DNA of 64,000 nt, from the NCBI RefSeq assembly GCF_022354465.1, contig NZ_CP092361.1:62001-126000 (forward strand). Direction: 5' to 3'. This document shows positions 1 through 9,561 of the stretch, in pieces; position 1 is the first letter of the stretch; every line of letters begins with the position of its first letter. Source of the stretch: Wielerella bovis (GTDB lineage: Bacteria > Pseudomonadota > Gammaproteobacteria > Burkholderiales > Neisseriaceae). A program made the translations under genes and the position numbers. The notes beneath the pieces are model-generated. The model was not told the DNA's origin, searched no databases, and saw nothing but the letters and a program-made list of their open reading frames with translations.

Positions 1-466
1 ACACAAATACTGCCACCATAACGGACAGAAGTGGAGATACAACCATGCCTGTTACGCTGCTTACCAGCACCATCAACAAAGCAAGTGCAATCAAACCCCA
101 TACCACGTATAAATTAAATTGAGCATCCGCATCTTCGCCGATTTCGCGCCAATTCATCGCCACCAACCACGCACCAAAAATGGGAGAAAAGATGAGTGCC
201 AGCAGCATAATGATTTCAGGCTGCCATAATTGCAGGATAGATTGCTCGGCTTCATTTTCCACAAGTCCATCAATCTGAAAAAATTCAGGATAAACTTCTT
301 GGAGCTTGGCATCGTATCGCACACGAACATCAGCTACCAACAACCATGCTTGTATGGCTTGGATAATTTTAGGTTCAAGTTGTGCTTGCTTACTGATTAA
401 GGCAGCCTGAATTTCTGCTTCGGAAGCAGTCGGTAAAATATCCAATTTTTGATAGAGATTAATCAT
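1..466 (-). CDS. J-domain-like membrane protein, 3' part outside window
   Basis: An open frame runs off the left edge without a stop. The first 155 codons are visible. The start is the ATG at 466, preceded by TAGGA about 10 bases upstream. Residues 1-65 look like a degenerate J-domain (LYQKLDILPTASEAEIQAAL, then a WLLVADVRVRYDAKL segment like the end of a J-domain), but the HPD motif needed to stimulate DnaK is absent. Two hydrophobic segments follow at about residues 83-100 and 122-150. An inner-membrane protein with a cytoplasmic J-like N-terminus is likely. It sits downstream of rplQ, beyond a hairpin terminator. The function is not known. Confidence 0.6.
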   Translation of the reverse strand, partial: MINLYQKLDILPTASEAEIQAALISKQAQLEPKIIQAIQAWLLVADVRVRYDAKLQEVYPEFFQIDGLVENEAEQSILQLWQPEIIMLLALIFSPIFGAWLVAMNWREIGEDADAQFNLYVVWGLIALALLMVLVSSVTGMVVSPLLSVMVAVFV

Positions 467-484
467 ATCTGCGTATCCTAAACA

Positions 485-516
485 TAAAAAACCGAACTGA
501 ATTCAGCTCGGTTTTC
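485..516. terminator. Terminator after the spc-alpha operon
   Basis: A near-perfect inverted repeat (CCGAACTGAATTCAGCTCGG) has A-rich sequence on its left and TTTT on its right, so it can work in both directions. On the minus strand it follows the rplQ stop and gives a T-run, which fits the end of the ribosomal operon. Confidence 0.75.
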
Positions 517-548
517 TGATACAAATCTATGATTTGCAAGTATCTTAC

Positions 549-917
549 TTATTCGGCAGCAGCTTTATCAACTAACTCAACCAAAGCCATTGGCGCATTA
601 TCGCCAGCACGGAAGCCACATTTCAAAATGCGAACATAACCACCATTGCGAGTAGCGAAACGTGTACCCAAATCGTCAAACAATTTCACCACCACATCGC
701 GGTCACGAGTACGGTCAAATGCCAAACGACGGTTAGCCAAAGAAGGTTTTTTACCCAAAGTAATCAAGGGTTCAACCACACGACGTAACTCTTTTGCTTT
801 TGGCAAAGTAGTTACAATCGTTTCGTGAGTTAATAAAGAGTTTGCCATATTACGCAACATTGCAGCACGGTGGCTACTAGTGCGATTCAATTTGCGGTTA
901 CCATTACGATGACGCAT
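549..917 (-). CDS. rplQ: 50S ribosomal protein L17
   Basis: L17 (122 residues, near the usual size) is a large-subunit protein close to the exit-tunnel side of the ribosome. The N-terminus [17 protein letters not shown] is the family hallmark, and the central [19 protein letters not shown] block is also typical. It is the last gene of the alpha operon, 27 bases after rpoA, and is followed by a hairpin terminator at 485-516. The start codon is preceded by AAAGGATTAT, a good ribosome-binding site. Confidence 0.97.
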   Translation of the reverse strand: MRHRNGNRKLNRTSSHRAAMLRNMANSLLTHETIVTTLPKAKELRRVVEPLITLGKKPSLANRRLAFDRTRDRDVVVKLFDDLGTRFATRNGGYVRILKCGFRAGDNAPMALVELVDKAAAE

Positions 918-944
918 GTCATAATCCTTTAATAATCTTAAAGC

Positions 945-1931
945 TTAGGGCTTTTCCAAGCCAGCGGGAGGCCATGATTCCAGCTTAGAACCCAAAGTTA
1001 AACCTTTAGAAGCCAAAACCTCTTTGATCTCATTCAAAGATTTACGACCTAAGTTAGGCGTTTTTAACAACTCTGTTTCAGTGCGTTGAATCAAATCACC
1101 AATATAATAAATATCCTCTGCCTTCAAACAGTTTGCTGAACGAACGGTCAATTCTAAATCATCAACTGGACGCAACAATACTGGGTCAATTGGAGGGGCT
1201 TTTTCTTCTTCAACTTCGGCAGGTGTACCTTCCAAATCAGCGAAGATGGACATTTGGTCAATTAAAATACGCGCTGCTGTACGAACTGCTTCTTCTGGGT
1301 CAATAGCTCCATTGGTTTCTATATCCAAAATTAAACTATCTAAGTCAGTACGTTGTTCTACACGAGCTGCTTCAACATCAAAACTAACACGGCTAATGGG
1401 CGAAAAGCTCGCATCCAATTGAATAGCACCAATCTTATTTTGTTCCTTCGCATTACGACGACCAGAAACAGTTTGGTAACCACGACCCTGCTCAACTTTA
1501 ACTTCCATTTCAATGCTGCCATTATCAGCCAAATGGCATAAAACTTGTTCTGGATTGATGATCTCAACATCATGTGGCAATTCAAAATCACCAGCAATAA
1601 CAGGACCAGAACCTGTTTTTTTCAAAGAAATGACTGCCTCAGTACGAGCGCCTTGCAACTTGAATACAATCCCTTTTATATTCAACAAAATATCTACAAC
1701 ATCTTCTTGAACACCGTCAAGAGTTGAATATTCATGCAAAACACCTGTAATTGTTACTTCTGTAGGAGCAAAGCCATTCATGGATGACAGTAAGATACGA
1801 CGCAAAGCATTACCTAATGTATGCCCAAAACCACGTTCAAACGGTTGCATTGAAACTTTGGCGCGAGTGGCAGACAGAGTATCCACATCAATTTGACGAG
1901 GTTTCAAAAATTCGGTTGTGCTGTTTTGCAT
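945..1931 (-). CDS. rpoA: RNA polymerase alpha subunit
   Basis: Alpha subunit of RNA polymerase (328 residues). The N-terminal domain (about 1-235) dimerises and starts assembly of beta and beta'. It shows the [18 protein letters not shown] signature at about residues 31-48. The C-terminal domain (about 250-328) contacts UP-element DNA and activators, with the [13 protein letters not shown] segment near 295. A linker rich in Glu and Pro separates the two. It lies between rpsD and rplQ as in most Proteobacteria, so it is co-transcribed with ribosomal genes. Confidence 0.98.
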   Translation of the reverse strand: MQNSTTEFLKPRQIDVDTLSATRAKVSMQPFERGFGHTLGNALRRILLSSMNGFAPTEVTITGVLHEYSTLDGVQEDVVDILLNIKGIVFKLQGARTEAVISLKKTGSGPVIAGDFELPHDVEIINPEQVLCHLADNGSIEMEVKVEQGRGYQTVSGRRNAKEQNKIGAIQLDASFSPISRVSFDVEAARVEQRTDLDSLILDIETNGAIDPEEAVRTAARILIDQMSIFADLEGTPAEVEEEKAPPIDPVLLRPVDDLELTVRSANCLKAEDIYYIGDLIQRTETELLKTPNLGRKSLNEIKEVLASKGLTLGSKLESWPPAGLEKP

Positions 1932-1956
1932 TTAACTGTCCCTCACTGTGCTAGCA

Positions 1957-2577
1957 TTATTTAGAGTAGAACTCTACCACCAGCTGTTCATTAATATCGC
2001 TGTACAATTCAGCGCGGTCAGGTACATTTTTGAAAGTACCTTCCATTTTATTCACATCAACAGAAACCCAACTTGGCATACCAATTTGCGTTGCCAAACC
2101 TAAAGCTTCTTGAATGCGTACTTGTTTTTTTGCTTTTTCGCGCACTGCCACCACATCACCTACTTTCACTTGGAAAGAAGGAATGTTCACCACTTGACCA
2201 TTTACGGTCAGAGCTTTGTGTGAAACCAGTTGGCGCGCTTCAGCGCGAGTAGAGGCGAAACCCATGCGGTACACCACATTATCCAAACGAGATTCCAACA
2301 GTTGCAGCAACAATTCGCCAGTAGAGCCTTTACGGCGATCAGCTTCCGCAAAATAGCGACGGAATTGACGCTCCAACACACCATAAATGCGACGAATTTT
2401 TTGTTTTTCGCGTAATTGCAACCCGTAGTCAGACAAGCGAGGTTTTTTTGCGCCATGTTGACCAGGTGCAGATTCCATTTTACATTTAGATTCCAAAGAG
2501 CGACGTGCGCTTTTCAGATACAAATCCGTGCCTTCGCGGCGAGCCAATTTACATTTTGGGCCAATATAACGTGCCAT
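1957..2577 (-). CDS. rpsD: 30S ribosomal protein S4
   Basis: S4 (206 residues) binds the 5' domain of 16S rRNA early in small-subunit assembly, and in enterobacteria it represses translation of its own operon. The start [19 protein letters not shown] and the S4 RNA-binding domain (about 96-160, [20 protein letters not shown], then [10 protein letters not shown]) are clear. It sits between rpsK and rpoA. The ATG follows TAAGGAGTAAAGC, a strong ribosome-binding site. Confidence 0.98.
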   Translation of the reverse strand: MARYIGPKCKLARREGTDLYLKSARRSLESKCKMESAPGQHGAKKPRLSDYGLQLREKQKIRRIYGVLERQFRRYFAEADRRKGSTGELLLQLLESRLDNVVYRMGFASTRAEARQLVSHKALTVNGQVVNIPSFQVKVGDVVAVREKAKKQVRIQEALGLATQIGMPSWVSVDVNKMEGTFKNVPDRAELYSDINEQLVVEFYSK

Positions 2578-2587
2578 GCTTTACTCC

Positions 2588-2983
2588 TTAAATACGACGC
2601 TTTTTAGGCGGACGGCAACCGTTGTGTGGCAACGGAGTAACATCGGTAATGCTGGTAATTTTGAAACCCAGAGCATTGAGCGCACGCACAGAAGATTCGC
2701 GACCAGGCCCTGGTCCTTTAATGCGAACTTCTAAATTTTTCACGCCATACTCTTGGGCAACTTTACCAGCGGCTTCTGCTGCAACTTGGGCAGCGAAAGG
2801 TGTACTTTTACGAGAACCTTTAAACCCCGCACCGCCAGAGGTAGCCCAAGACAATGCATTGCCTTGACGGTCAGTGATTGTAATGATGGTATTGTTGAAA
2901 GATGCATGAACATGCACAATACCTTCACTCACGGTTTTGCGTACTTTTTTGCGTACACGTGAGGCTGTGTTTGCTTTAGCCAT
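2588..2983 (-). CDS. rpsK: 30S ribosomal protein S11
   Basis: S11 (131 residues) lines the platform and mRNA exit region of the small subunit. The core [18 protein letters not shown] and the C-terminal [16 protein letters not shown] are diagnostic. The frame could begin one codon earlier at a TTG, but the ATG at 2983 is preceded by AAGGAATTAATTG and gives the family N-terminus MAKANTA, so I use it. It lies between rpsM and rpsD. Confidence 0.97.
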
Positions 2984-3001
2984 CAATTAATTCCTTAAAA
3001 A

Positions 3002-3364
3002 TTATTTTTTACCAGCAATCGCTTTGCGTGGACCTTTGCGAGTACGCGCATTTGTGCGAGTACGTTGACCGCGACAAGGCAAACCGCGACGATGACGGAA
3101 ACCACGATAGCAGCCCATGTCAATCAAGCGTTTGATGTTCATAGTAACTTCACGACGCAAGTCACCTTCTACTTCGTATTTGGCAACTTGTTCACGCAAA
3201 GCATCTAATTGAGACTCATCCAAATCTTTGACTTTAGTGCTGGGCACAATGCCAGCCGCTTCGCAAATGTTTTTAGCACGAGTCGCGCCAATACCGTAAA
3301 TGGCTTGTAAACCAATAACGATATGGGCATTGTTGGGGATATTTACCCCTGCAATACGAGCCAT
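3002..3364 (-). CDS. rpsM: 30S ribosomal protein S13
   Basis: S13 (120 residues) sits in the head of the 30S subunit and bridges to the 50[21 protein letters not shown] at the start, the helix-two-turn-helix [17 protein letters not shown], and the basic C-terminal tail [20 protein letters not shown] are all as expected. A gap of 155 bases containing a DUS and an AT-rich hairpin separates it from rpmJ. Confidence 0.98.
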   Translation of the reverse strand: MARIAGVNIPNNAHIVIGLQAIYGIGATRAKNICEAAGIVPSTKVKDLDESQLDALREQVAKYEVEGDLRREVTMNIKRLIDMGCYRGFRHRRGLPCRGQRTRTNARTRKGPRKAIAGKK

Positions 3365-3446
3365 ATTTTTTCCTTAAAGGGCAAAAGTTTGTCACTATAC
3401 CACAAAAATCAAAATTACGTTATTACACAAATATTATGTATGCTTT

Positions 3447-3493
3447 TCAGGCTGCCTGAAAGATTGTTTTTAAAAGAAATTTTCTTTTAAAAC
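3447..3493 (-). repeat. DUS plus AT-rich hairpin between rpmJ and rpsM
   Basis: The sequence holds a full two-way DUS (TTTCAGGCTGCCTGAAA) followed by an inverted repeat with 12-base arms (TTTTAAAAGAAA and its complement, 3467-3493). The hairpin has almost no loop and no following T-run on the minus strand, so it is a weak attenuator at most. It widens a gap that is usually short. Confidence 0.6.
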
Positions 3494-3519
3494 CATACAC
3501 CATATTGGTGCAAATGCCA

Positions 3520-3633
3520 TTAACCTTGACGCTGTTTGTGACGAGGATCAGTACAAATGACGCGAACTACGCGATTACGACGAATCACTTTACAGTTGCG
3601 ACAAATGGGTTTTCCTGAAGGTTGTACACGCAT
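3520..3633 (-). CDS. rpmJ: 50S ribosomal protein L36, zinc-binding form
   Basis: A 37-residue frame reads [14 protein letters not shown] then [19 protein letters not shown] and ends QRQG. It is L36, the smallest large-subunit protein. The zinc ligands CxxC, C and H (residues 11, 14, 27, 32) are all present, so this is the zinc-containing type. The ATG follows AAGGAAGTAATC. It lies between infA and rpsM, the usual place. Confidence 0.95.
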   Translation of the reverse strand: MRVQPSGKPICRNCKVIRRNRVVRVICTDPRHKQRQG

Positions 3634-3657
3634 GATTACTTCCTTGTAACAACGAGT

Positions 3658-3876
3658 TTATCGAGCTCTGAAAACAATGCGAGCGCGAGTCAAATCATAA
3701 GGTGTCATTTCTACCGTCACTTTATCACCAGGTGAAATACGGATGTAATGCATACGCATTTTACCTGAAATATGACCCAACACTTCGTGTCCGTTTTCGA
3801 GTTTTACTTTAAAAGTTGCATTAGGCAAAGTTTCCAAAATCTCACCTTGCATCTGAATGGTATCTTCTTTAGCCAT
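3658..3876 (-). CDS. infA: Translation initiation factor IF-1
   Basis: IF-1 (72 residues) is a single S1-type OB-fold protein that occupies the ribosomal A site during initiation. [40 protein letters not shown] and the final [11 protein letters not shown] are characteristic. It is encoded between secY and rpmJ, 24 bases after the secY stop, as in most Betaproteobacteria. Confidence 0.97.
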   Translation of the reverse strand: MAKEDTIQMQGEILETLPNATFKVKLENGHEVLGHISGKMRMHYIRISPGDKVTVEMTPYDLTRARIVFRAR

Positions 3877-3900
3877 AGTTACTTACATATAAAGAAAGGA

Positions 3901-5196
3901 TTATGCATCTGATTTCTTAATCAAATATTCATATTGCTGCGTCATTTGATAAGAAGCTATTTGCGTTTTAAAGTCCATCGTAATCACAACTAAAATCAAT
4001 AACGATGTTCCACCTAAATAAAATGGAATACCAAGGGTACTAGTTAATAATTCAGGAATTAAACAAACTATTGTAATATACAATGCGCCAAATAAAGTTA
4101 AGCGCAATACGACTTTCTCTAAATAACGAGCAGTATATTCACCAGGACGAATACTCGGAATAAACGCACCACTTTTTTTCAAATTTTCTGACATTTCTTT
4201 TGGACTAAAAGTTAATGCCGTATAAAAATAACAAAAAAAGATTATTGTTGCTGCAAACAAGGCAATATAAATAGGTTGACCATGTTGCAACCAACCAGCT
4301 ATCTTATTAAGTAATCCAGTTGGATTAGAACCACCAAACCAACCAGCAAACATACCTGGAAACATAATAATACTTGACGCAAAAATTGGAGGAATAACCC
4401 CTGCCATATTTAATTTAAATGGCATATGTGTATTTTGAGCCTGTATTACTTGCCGTTTAGCATATTGGATTGGCACCTTACGCAAAGCACTTTCAATAAA
4501 TACAACAGCATAAGTTAATAGCAAAACACCTAAAACCAATCCTATCACTACTAATGGATTAATTGCATTCTGACTAACCAATGCAATTAATTGAACGATA
4601 CCCGATGGAATACCAGCCACAATCCCTGCCGAAATGAGCAAAGAGATACCATTACCAATACCACGCTCTGTTATCTGCTCCCCTAGCCACATTAAAAACA
4701 TTGTCCCACCAACTAAACAAGTTACGGTAGATACAAAAAATTCAAATTGACTAGTAATCACAACATTTTGATGATAAATAAAGCTTGCAACACCAAAACT
4801 TTGGGCAGCTGCTAAAAACACTGTACCTATTCGTGTATACTTTGTAATGATTTTGCGACCAGCCTCACCTTCCTTCTTTAAAGCTTTTAGAGAAGGAACT
4901 ATTTCCCCTGCCAGTTGCATAATAATAGAGGCAGAAATGTAGGGCATGATACCGATAGCAAAAATACTAAAACGTTCAAGGGAGCCACCTGAAAACATGT
5001 TTAACATGCCTAAGATGCCACTCCCTGCAACGTTCTGGTACAATTTAGCTAGAGCGGCTGCATCTACACCTGGAACAGGAACATGTGCACCAATACGAAA
5101 TACAATCAGTGCACTGAGCAAAAACATTAAACGCTTACGCAAATCAGGATTGCTCCATAATTTTGCTTTTCCTGATGAAGAGAGTTGAGTAGCCAC
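3901..5196 (-). CDS. secY: SecY, channel subunit of the Sec translocon
   Basis: SecY (431 residues) forms the protein-conducting channel of the inner membrane with SecE and SecG. Ten membrane segments can be traced, starting at about residue 24. The pore-ring region VPVPGVDAAAL, the GIGNGISLLI loop and the cytoplasmic KEMSENLKKSGAFIPSIRPG stretch are typical. Codon use is more AT-rich than in the neighbouring ribosomal genes. It follows rplO by 10 bases. SecE is at 43379-43597. Confidence 0.98.
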   Translation of the reverse strand: MATQLSSSGKAKLWSNPDLRKRLMFLLSALIVFRIGAHVPVPGVDAAALAKLYQNVAGSGILGMLNMFSGGSLERFSIFAIGIMPYISASIIMQLAGEIVPSLKALKKEGEAGRKIITKYTRIGTVFLAAAQSFGVASFIYHQNVVITSQFEFFVSTVTCLVGGTMFLMWLGEQITERGIGNGISLLISAGIVAGIPSGIVQLIALVSQNAINPLVVIGLVLGVLLLTYAVVFIESALRKVPIQYAKRQVIQAQNTHMPFKLNMAGVIPPIFASSIIMFPGMFAGWFGGSNPTGLLNKIAGWLQHGQPIYIALFAATIIFFCYFYTALTFSPKEMSENLKKSGAFIPSIRPGEYTARYLEKVVLRLTLFGALYITIVCLIPELLTSTLGIPFYLGGTSLLILVVITMDFKTQIASYQMTQQYEYLIKKSDA

Positions 5197-5206
5197 TACT
5201 GTCGCC

Positions 5207-5644
5207 TTATTCTTCTACTTTGCCACCAGCAGCTTCAATCGCAGCTTTTGCACCTTTAGTGGCTTTAATACCGCCTTTCAAGGTAACCACTTTGTTCAGG
5301 CTGCCTGAAGCGATGATTTTCACCGTTTGTGCATTCGCAGCAACCAAGCCAGCTTGTTTCAAAATCAATACATCAATTTCATCAACGGCTACAGCATTCA
5401 ATTCGCTCAAACGAACTTCAGCGTTGAAAGCAGCAGTCAATGAGTTGAAACCGCGTTTGGGCAAACGGCGTTGCAAAGGCATTTGACCACCTTCAAAGCC
5501 GACTTTATGGAAACCACCCGCACGGCTTTTTTGACCTTTATGACCGCGACCGCCTGTTTTACCGATACCACTACCGATACCACGACCGACACGGCGTACT
5601 GCATGGGTTGCACCTTCAGCAGGCTGAATCGTATTCAAAAACAT
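5207..5644 (-). CDS. rplO: 50S ribosomal protein L15, with an in-frame DUS
   Basis: L15 (145 residues) is a late assembly protein of the 50S subunit. The Gly-rich arm [20 protein letters not shown] at about residues 20-39 is diagnostic. Within the C-terminal half a complete DUS (5296-5310) is read in frame as the peptide SGSLN, so the uptake signal forms part of an essential ribosomal protein. It lies one base downstream of rpmD. Confidence 0.97.
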   Translation of the reverse strand: MFLNTIQPAEGATHAVRRVGRGIGSGIGKTGGRGHKGQKSRAGGFHKVGFEGGQMPLQRRLPKRGFNSLTAAFNAEVRLSELNAVAVDEIDVLILKQAGLVAANAQTVKIIASGSLNKVVTLKGGIKATKGAKAAIEAAGGKVEE

Positions 5645-5645
5645 A

Positions 5646-5831
5646 TTAATCCTCCACTTTCAACAAGTAGCTGATTTTGTTAATCATGCCACGGTTCGCA
5701 GGGGTATCTAATACTTCAACAGTATGCTCACGACGACGTAAACCTAAACCACGTGCACAAGCACGATGCGATTCAATTGTACCAATCAAGCTTTTTGTCA
5801 AAGTTACTTTAATCTTTTTTTGCTCAGTCAT
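5646..5831 (-). CDS. rpmD: 50S ribosomal protein L30
   Basis: L30 (61 residues) is a small 50S protein. The [10 protein letters not shown] start and the [20 protein letters not shown] segment are typical. Its ATG lies inside the end of rpsE, with an 8-base overlap ATGACTGA, which suggests translational coupling. The rplO gene begins one base after its stop. Confidence 0.96.
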   Translation of the reverse strand: MTEQKKIKVTLTKSLIGTIESHRACARGLGLRRREHTVEVLDTPANRGMINKISYLLKVED

Positions 5832-6342
5832 GGTTTGCTCCCAAGATTTCTTCTACGGTCAAACCACGTTTTGCAGCGATGTCCGCAGGTGTGTACAATT
5901 TAGACAAACCATCCAAAGTTGCGCGAACAATGTTGTAAGGATTAGTAGAACCGTGTACTTTTGCAGAAATGTTATGCACACCCAAAGCATCAAATACCAA
6001 GCGCATCGGACCACCCGCTTTCACACCGCTACCTTCTTTTGCAGGCTGCATGAAAACACGGGTTGCACCATGTTTGCCAATCACTTCGTGATGAATTGTA
6101 CCGTTTTTCAAAGGTACGCGAATCATATTACGGCGTGCTTGATCCATTGCTTTTTGTACAGCAACAGGCACTTCACGAGATTTGCCTTTACCCATACCAA
6201 TGCGACCATCGCCATCACCTACTACGGTCAAAGCGGAGAACGCCATAATGCGACCACCTTTAACCACTTTGGTTACGCGATTGACAGCAACCATTTTTTC
6301 AATCAAGCCATCGCCACGTTCTTCTGTTTCATGTTTTGCCAT
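5824..6342 (-). CDS. rpsE: 30S ribosomal protein S5
   Basis: S5 (172 residues) acts in decoding accuracy and mRNA unwinding at the entry channel. The double-stranded RNA-binding N-terminal domain ([20 protein letters not shown], about 18-37) and the C-terminal [16 protein letters not shown] block are clear. The frame opens at a TTG four codons upstream, but the ATG at 6342 follows GGAGACCAAA at good spacing and gives the family start MAKHE. Confidence 0.97.
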   Translation of the reverse strand: MAKHETEERGDGLIEKMVAVNRVTKVVKGGRIMAFSALTVVGDGDGRIGMGKGKSREVPVAVQKAMDQARRNMIRVPLKNGTIHHEVIGKHGATRVFMQPAKEGSGVKAGGPMRLVFDALGVHNISAKVHGSTNPYNIVRATLDGLSKLYTPADIAAKRGLTVEEILGANHD

Positions 6343-6362
6343 TTTGGTCTCCAAAATCTTTC

Positions 6363-6716
6363 TTAGAAGCTCAAACCGTTTTCACGGGCAGCCTCAGCCA
6401 AAGCTTTCACGCGACCGTGATATTGAAAACCTGAACGGTCAAAAGCCACTTTCTCAATGCCAGCCGCTTTGGCTTTTTCAGCAATGCGTTTGCCAACAAC
6501 AGTTGCGGCTTCAACGTTACCACCTGATTTCAGGCTGCCACGCACTTCTGCTTCAACAGTAGAGGCAGAAGCCAACACTTTGTCGCCTTCAGCACTGATG
6601 ATTTGAGCATAAATATGGCTGTTGGTGCGGAACACGCACAAACGCACCATTTTCAAATCTGCGATACGCGCACGGGTTTTGCGTGCACGGCGCAATCTTG
6701 CGATTTTTTTATTCAT
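6363..6716 (-). CDS. rplR: 50S ribosomal protein L18
   Basis: L18 (117 residues) binds 5S rRNA together with L5. [18 protein letters not shown] at the start and [25 protein letters not shown] at the end are diagnostic. The segment encoding RGSLKSGG contains an 11-base match to the DUS, one base short of complete. It lies between rplF and rpsE with short gaps. Confidence 0.97.
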   Translation of the reverse strand: MNKKIARLRRARKTRARIADLKMVRLCVFRTNSHIYAQIISAEGDKVLASASTVEAEVRGSLKSGGNVEAATVVGKRIAEKAKAAGIEKVAFDRSGFQYHGRVKALAEAARENGLSF

Positions 6717-6730
6717 GGTTACAGCCTCAA

Positions 6731-7264
6731 TTATTTCTTCTTAGCTTCTTTCATGACCACCACTTCGCCAACATAGCGAACACCTTTACCTTTATAAGGC
6801 TCAGGCGGACGGAAAGCACGAATTTCAGCAGCTACTTGACCGACAGCTTGTTTGTCTGCACCAGTCAAAACGATTTCAGTTTGAGAAGGTGTCGCAACAC
6901 TCACACCCTCAGGCATCTCATAGTTTACAGGATGAGAGAAACCCAAAGACAAATTCAAAGTTTTGCCTTGTGCTTGTGCGCGATAACCCACACCAATCAA
7001 TTGCAATTTTTTCTCAAAACCCTCAGATACGCCTTTAACCATATTGGCAACCAAAGCGCGAACTGTGCCAGACATGGCAGCAGCATGCTTGCTTTCATTT
7101 GCCACAGCAAAAGTCAACTGACCATCGGTCAATTCTACTTTTACATCACCTTTCAAGGGCAAAGACAAAACGCCATTTTTACCTTTTACGATCAATGCAT
7201 CTGTTCCGATATTTACTTCTACGCCAGCAGGAACAGTTACTGGATTTTTCGCTACGCGAGACAT
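6731..7264 (-). CDS. rplF: 50S ribosomal protein L6
   Basis: L6 (177 residues) lies near the factor-binding site and the sarcin-ricin loop of the 50S subunit. It has two repeats of the L6 fold. [17 protein letters not shown] at the start and [20 protein letters not shown] at the end match the family. It lies 15 bases after rpsH and 14 bases before rplR. Confidence 0.98.
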   Translation of the reverse strand: MSRVAKNPVTVPAGVEVNIGTDALIVKGKNGVLSLPLKGDVKVELTDGQLTFAVANESKHAAAMSGTVRALVANMVKGVSEGFEKKLQLIGVGYRAQAQGKTLNLSLGFSHPVNYEMPEGVSVATPSQTEIVLTGADKQAVGQVAAEIRAFRPPEPYKGKGVRYVGEVVVMKEAKKK

Positions 7265-7279
7265 CGTTAAACGCTCCTA

Positions 7280-7672
7280 TTAGGCAACAATACACAGCAA
7301 CTCGCCACCAATACCAGCAGCGCGCGCTTTACGGTCAGTCATCACACCTTTTGAAGTGCTGACAATGGCAACGCCCAAACCGTTCATCACAGCAGGGATT
7401 TCATCAGAGCCTTTGTAAACACGCAAACCTGGGCGTGAAACACGTTTAATCTGTTCAATTACAGGGCGACCTGCATAGTATTTCAAGTTAATGGACAACA
7501 CAGGTTTCGCATCAGCAGATACAGAAAAATCTTCGATATAACCTTCTTCTTTCAAAACTTTTGCGATGGCGCATTTCAATTTTGAAGAAGGCATTGCTAC
7601 GACAACTTTGTTAGAGCGTTGCGCGTTGCGAATGCGGGTCAACATATCGGAAATAGGATCATGCATACTCAT
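7280..7672 (-). CDS. rpsH: 30S ribosomal protein S8
   Basis: S8 (130 residues) binds the central domain of 16S rRNA. In E. coli it also represses the spc operon by binding the rplE region. The start used here is the ATG at 7672, giving [18 protein letters not shown], preceded by TAGGAGTAGAAAAA. Seven codons upstream are open but lack a binding site and are not in relatives. The C-terminus [20 protein letters not shown] is typical. Confidence 0.97.
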   Translation of the reverse strand: MSMHDPISDMLTRIRNAQRSNKVVVAMPSSKLKCAIAKVLKEEGYIEDFSVSADAKPVLSINLKYYAGRPVIEQIKRVSRPGLRVYKGSDEIPAVMNGLGVAIVSTSKGVMTDRKARAAGIGGELLCIVA

Positions 7673-7686
7673 TTTTTCTACTCCTA

Positions 7687-7992
7687 TTACCAAGAGGCTT
7701 TAATCACGCCGGGAATCGCACCACGCATGGCAATTTCACGAATTTTAATGCGACCCAAACCAAATTTACGGAATACACCGCGTGGACGCCCTGTAATTGC
7801 GCAACGACGACGTTGACGCACTGGAGCAGCATTACGAGGAATGGATTGCAACTTCAAACGTGCTTCAAAACGCTCTTCATCAGTTGCATTTGAATCATTG
7901 ATAACGGCAAAAATCGCCGCGCGTTTGGCTGCATATTTTTTTGCCAATGCCACACGCTTTGCATCACGATTAATAAGTGCTTTTTTCGCCAT
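7687..7992 (-). CDS. rpsN: 30S ribosomal protein S14, zinc-free long form
   Basis: S14 (101 residues) is the long form. The zinc ligands of the short form are missing: the CAIT segment carries a single Cys. It helps assemble the 30S head with S3 and S10. [20 protein letters not shown] and [19 protein letters not shown] are diagnostic. It is read two bases after rplE, and its stop lies 14 bases before the rpsH start. Confidence 0.97.
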   Translation of the reverse strand: MAKKALINRDAKRVALAKKYAAKRAAIFAVINDSNATDEERFEARLKLQSIPRNAAPVRQRRRCAITGRPRGVFRKFGLGRIKIREIAMRGAIPGVIKASW

Positions 7993-7994
7993 GA

Positions 7995-8534
7995 TTAACC
8001 TTTAAATGGGAATTTAAACAATGACAACAAAGCTTTCGCTTCTTCGTCCGTTTTCGCAGTAGTGGTAATAGTGATATTCAAACCGCGCAACGCATCAATT
8101 TTATCATACTCAATTTCTGGGAAAATGATTTGTTCGCGCACACCCATATTGTAGTTACCACTACCATCAAAAGATTTGCCACTCACACCACGGAAGTCGC
8201 GTACACGAGGCAAAGCAATCGTTACCAAACGATCCAAAAATTCAAACATGCGCTCACGACGCAATGTTACTTTACAACCAACTGGATAGTTATCACGGAT
8301 TTTAAAGCCTGCGATTGATTTACGAGCTACAGTTACTACAGGTTTCTGACCTGCAATTTTTTGCAAATCAGACACAGCATGCTCCATCACTTTTTTATCA
8401 GCAACCGCTTCACCAACACCCATATTCAAAGTAATTTTTTCAATACGAGGCACTTCCATGATAGATTTGTAACCAAATTGTTTCATCAACTCAGGCACAA
8501 CAGTGTTTTTGTAATATTCTTGTAAACGCGCCAT
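7995..8534 (-). CDS. rplE: 50S ribosomal protein L5
   Basis: L5 (179 residues) binds 5S rRNA and forms part of the central protuberance and the bridge to S13. The [18 protein letters not shown] region (here [20 protein letters not shown]) and [19 protein letters not shown] end ([20 protein letters not shown]) match the family. It is encoded between rplX and rpsN with two-base gaps on both sides, so translation is probably coupled. Confidence 0.98.
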   Translation of the reverse strand: MARLQEYYKNTVVPELMKQFGYKSIMEVPRIEKITLNMGVGEAVADKKVMEHAVSDLQKIAGQKPVVTVARKSIAGFKIRDNYPVGCKVTLRRERMFEFLDRLVTIALPRVRDFRGVSGKSFDGSGNYNMGVREQIIFPEIEYDKIDALRGLNITITTTAKTDEEAKALLSLFKFPFKG

Positions 8535-8536
8535 GA

Positions 8537-8872
8537 TTAAGCTCCACGATTAGCAGGCACTTCTGCACCATTTGATTTAAATACGCGAACACGCTTTACC
8601 TTGCCCTCGCCTTCAATCAATTTAATACCAACACGGTCTGCTTTTTTGGTTTCAGGATTAAAAATGGCTACATTAGAAATCGCCAAAGGCATTTCTTTGT
8701 TGATAATACCACCTTCAACACCACGCATAGGATTAGGTTTTTGGTGACGTTTTACAACGTTAACACCTTCCACAACCACCTTATCACCCAATACGCGAAC
8801 AACCTGACCTTGTTTACCTTTATCCTTACCAGCAATTACGATTACTTGGTCACCTTTAATGATTTTGTTCAT
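8537..8872 (-). CDS. rplX: 50S ribosomal protein L24
   Basis: L24 (111 residues) is an assembly initiator of the 50S subunit. Its KOW motif ([20 protein letters not shown], about residues 12-31) and [15 protein letters not shown] block are clear. It is a few residues longer than the 103-107 I recall for relatives, the extra residues being the tail [12 protein letters not shown]. It follows rplN by 12 bases. Confidence 0.97.
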   Translation of the reverse strand: MNKIIKGDQVIVIAGKDKGKQGQVVRVLGDKVVVEGVNVVKRHQKPNPMRGVEGGIINKEMPLAISNVAIFNPETKKADRVGIKLIEGEGKVKRVRVFKSNGAEVPANRGA

Positions 8873-8884
8873 TGTCTGCCTTCC

Positions 8885-9253
8885 TTATAGCACTTCGGGT
8901 GCCAATGAAACAATTTTCATAAAACGTTCGCCACGCAATTCGCGGGTTACTGGTCCAAAAATACGAGTCCCCATAGGCTCTAACTTATTGTTCAACAACA
9001 CAGCCGCATTGTTGTCAAATTTAATTAATGCGCCATCAGGACGACGAATACCTTTTGCAGTACGAACCACAACCGCATTGTAAACATCACCCTTTTTAAC
9101 GCGCCCACGAGGAGCAGCATCTTTAACTGCTACTTTAATAATGTCGCCAACATTAGCGTAGCGACGCTTGGAGCCACCTAAAACTTTGATACACATCACA
9201 CGGCGCGCACCAGAGTTATCAGCAACATCCAAGATGGTCTGCATTTGAATCAT
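8885..9253 (-). CDS. rplN: 50S ribosomal protein L14
   Basis: L14 (122 residues) lies at the subunit interface. [21 protein letters not shown] and the [14 protein letters not shown] and [15 protein letters not shown] segments are typical. In most bacteria it follows rpsQ directly. Here rpsQ is 5.7 kb away, and rplN is the first gene of its transcript, with a strong promoter at 9419-9447. Confidence 0.98.
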   Translation of the reverse strand: MIQMQTILDVADNSGARRVMCIKVLGGSKRRYANVGDIIKVAVKDAAPRGRVKKGDVYNAVVVRTAKGIRRPDGALIKFDNNAAVLLNNKLEPMGTRIFGPVTRELRGERFMKIVSLAPEVL

Positions 9254-9387
9254 GTTAAATAACCTTAAAAAAATCCAACTTAATTTACCACTTTCAAACT
9301 ACCTAAAATATCTAAATTCTCAATTTTTAGATTAGCATGAAACCTACAATGGTTCTAGTAAACCAGTCTTGGCCCCAAAGGGAAGAT

Positions 9388-9402
9388 GCTCTGTAATAGA
9401 GC
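9388..9402 (-). other. Small hairpin in the rplN leader
   Basis: GCTCT and AGAGC arms around a five-base loop lie about 10-25 bases after the predicted rplN transcription start. It may shape the 5' end of the message. There is no T-run, so it is not a terminator. Confidence 0.45.
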
Positions 9403-9418
9403 TAAATTGAAGTCGCGT

Positions 9419-9447
9419 AGTATAATCATATTTTCAAATTAATGCAA
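9419..9447 (-). promoter_or_regulatory. Promoter of the rplN (spc) operon
   Basis: On the minus strand, TTGCAT and TATACT are separated by exactly 17 bases, close to the sigma-70 consensus. The predicted start is near 9412, leaving a leader of about 160 bases before rplN. A promoter at this point is needed because the S10 half has been detached. Confidence 0.8.
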
Positions 9448-9500
9448 GAATTTATTGAAAATATTTTTACCTACAATTCCAACAAACCTAACAATCTCTC

Positions 9501-9537
9501 AAAAAGCAATCCTATTCACTAACACAGATAGGATTGC
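9501..9537 (-). terminator. Intrinsic terminator upstream of the rplN promoter
   Basis: A perfect 10-base stem (GCAATCCTAT and its complement) is followed on the minus strand by TTTTT. It would stop transcripts entering from the alr side just before the rplN promoter. It is about 300 bases beyond the alr stop. Confidence 0.7.
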
Positions 9538-9561
9538 CTATCCTTATCTCAAGTTAAGTTA

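Noticed and set aside
5677..6366. 229-codon plus-strand frame opposite rpsE and rpmD
   Set aside because: Shadow of ribosomal genes; rich in Cys, His and Phe as expected from antisense reading.
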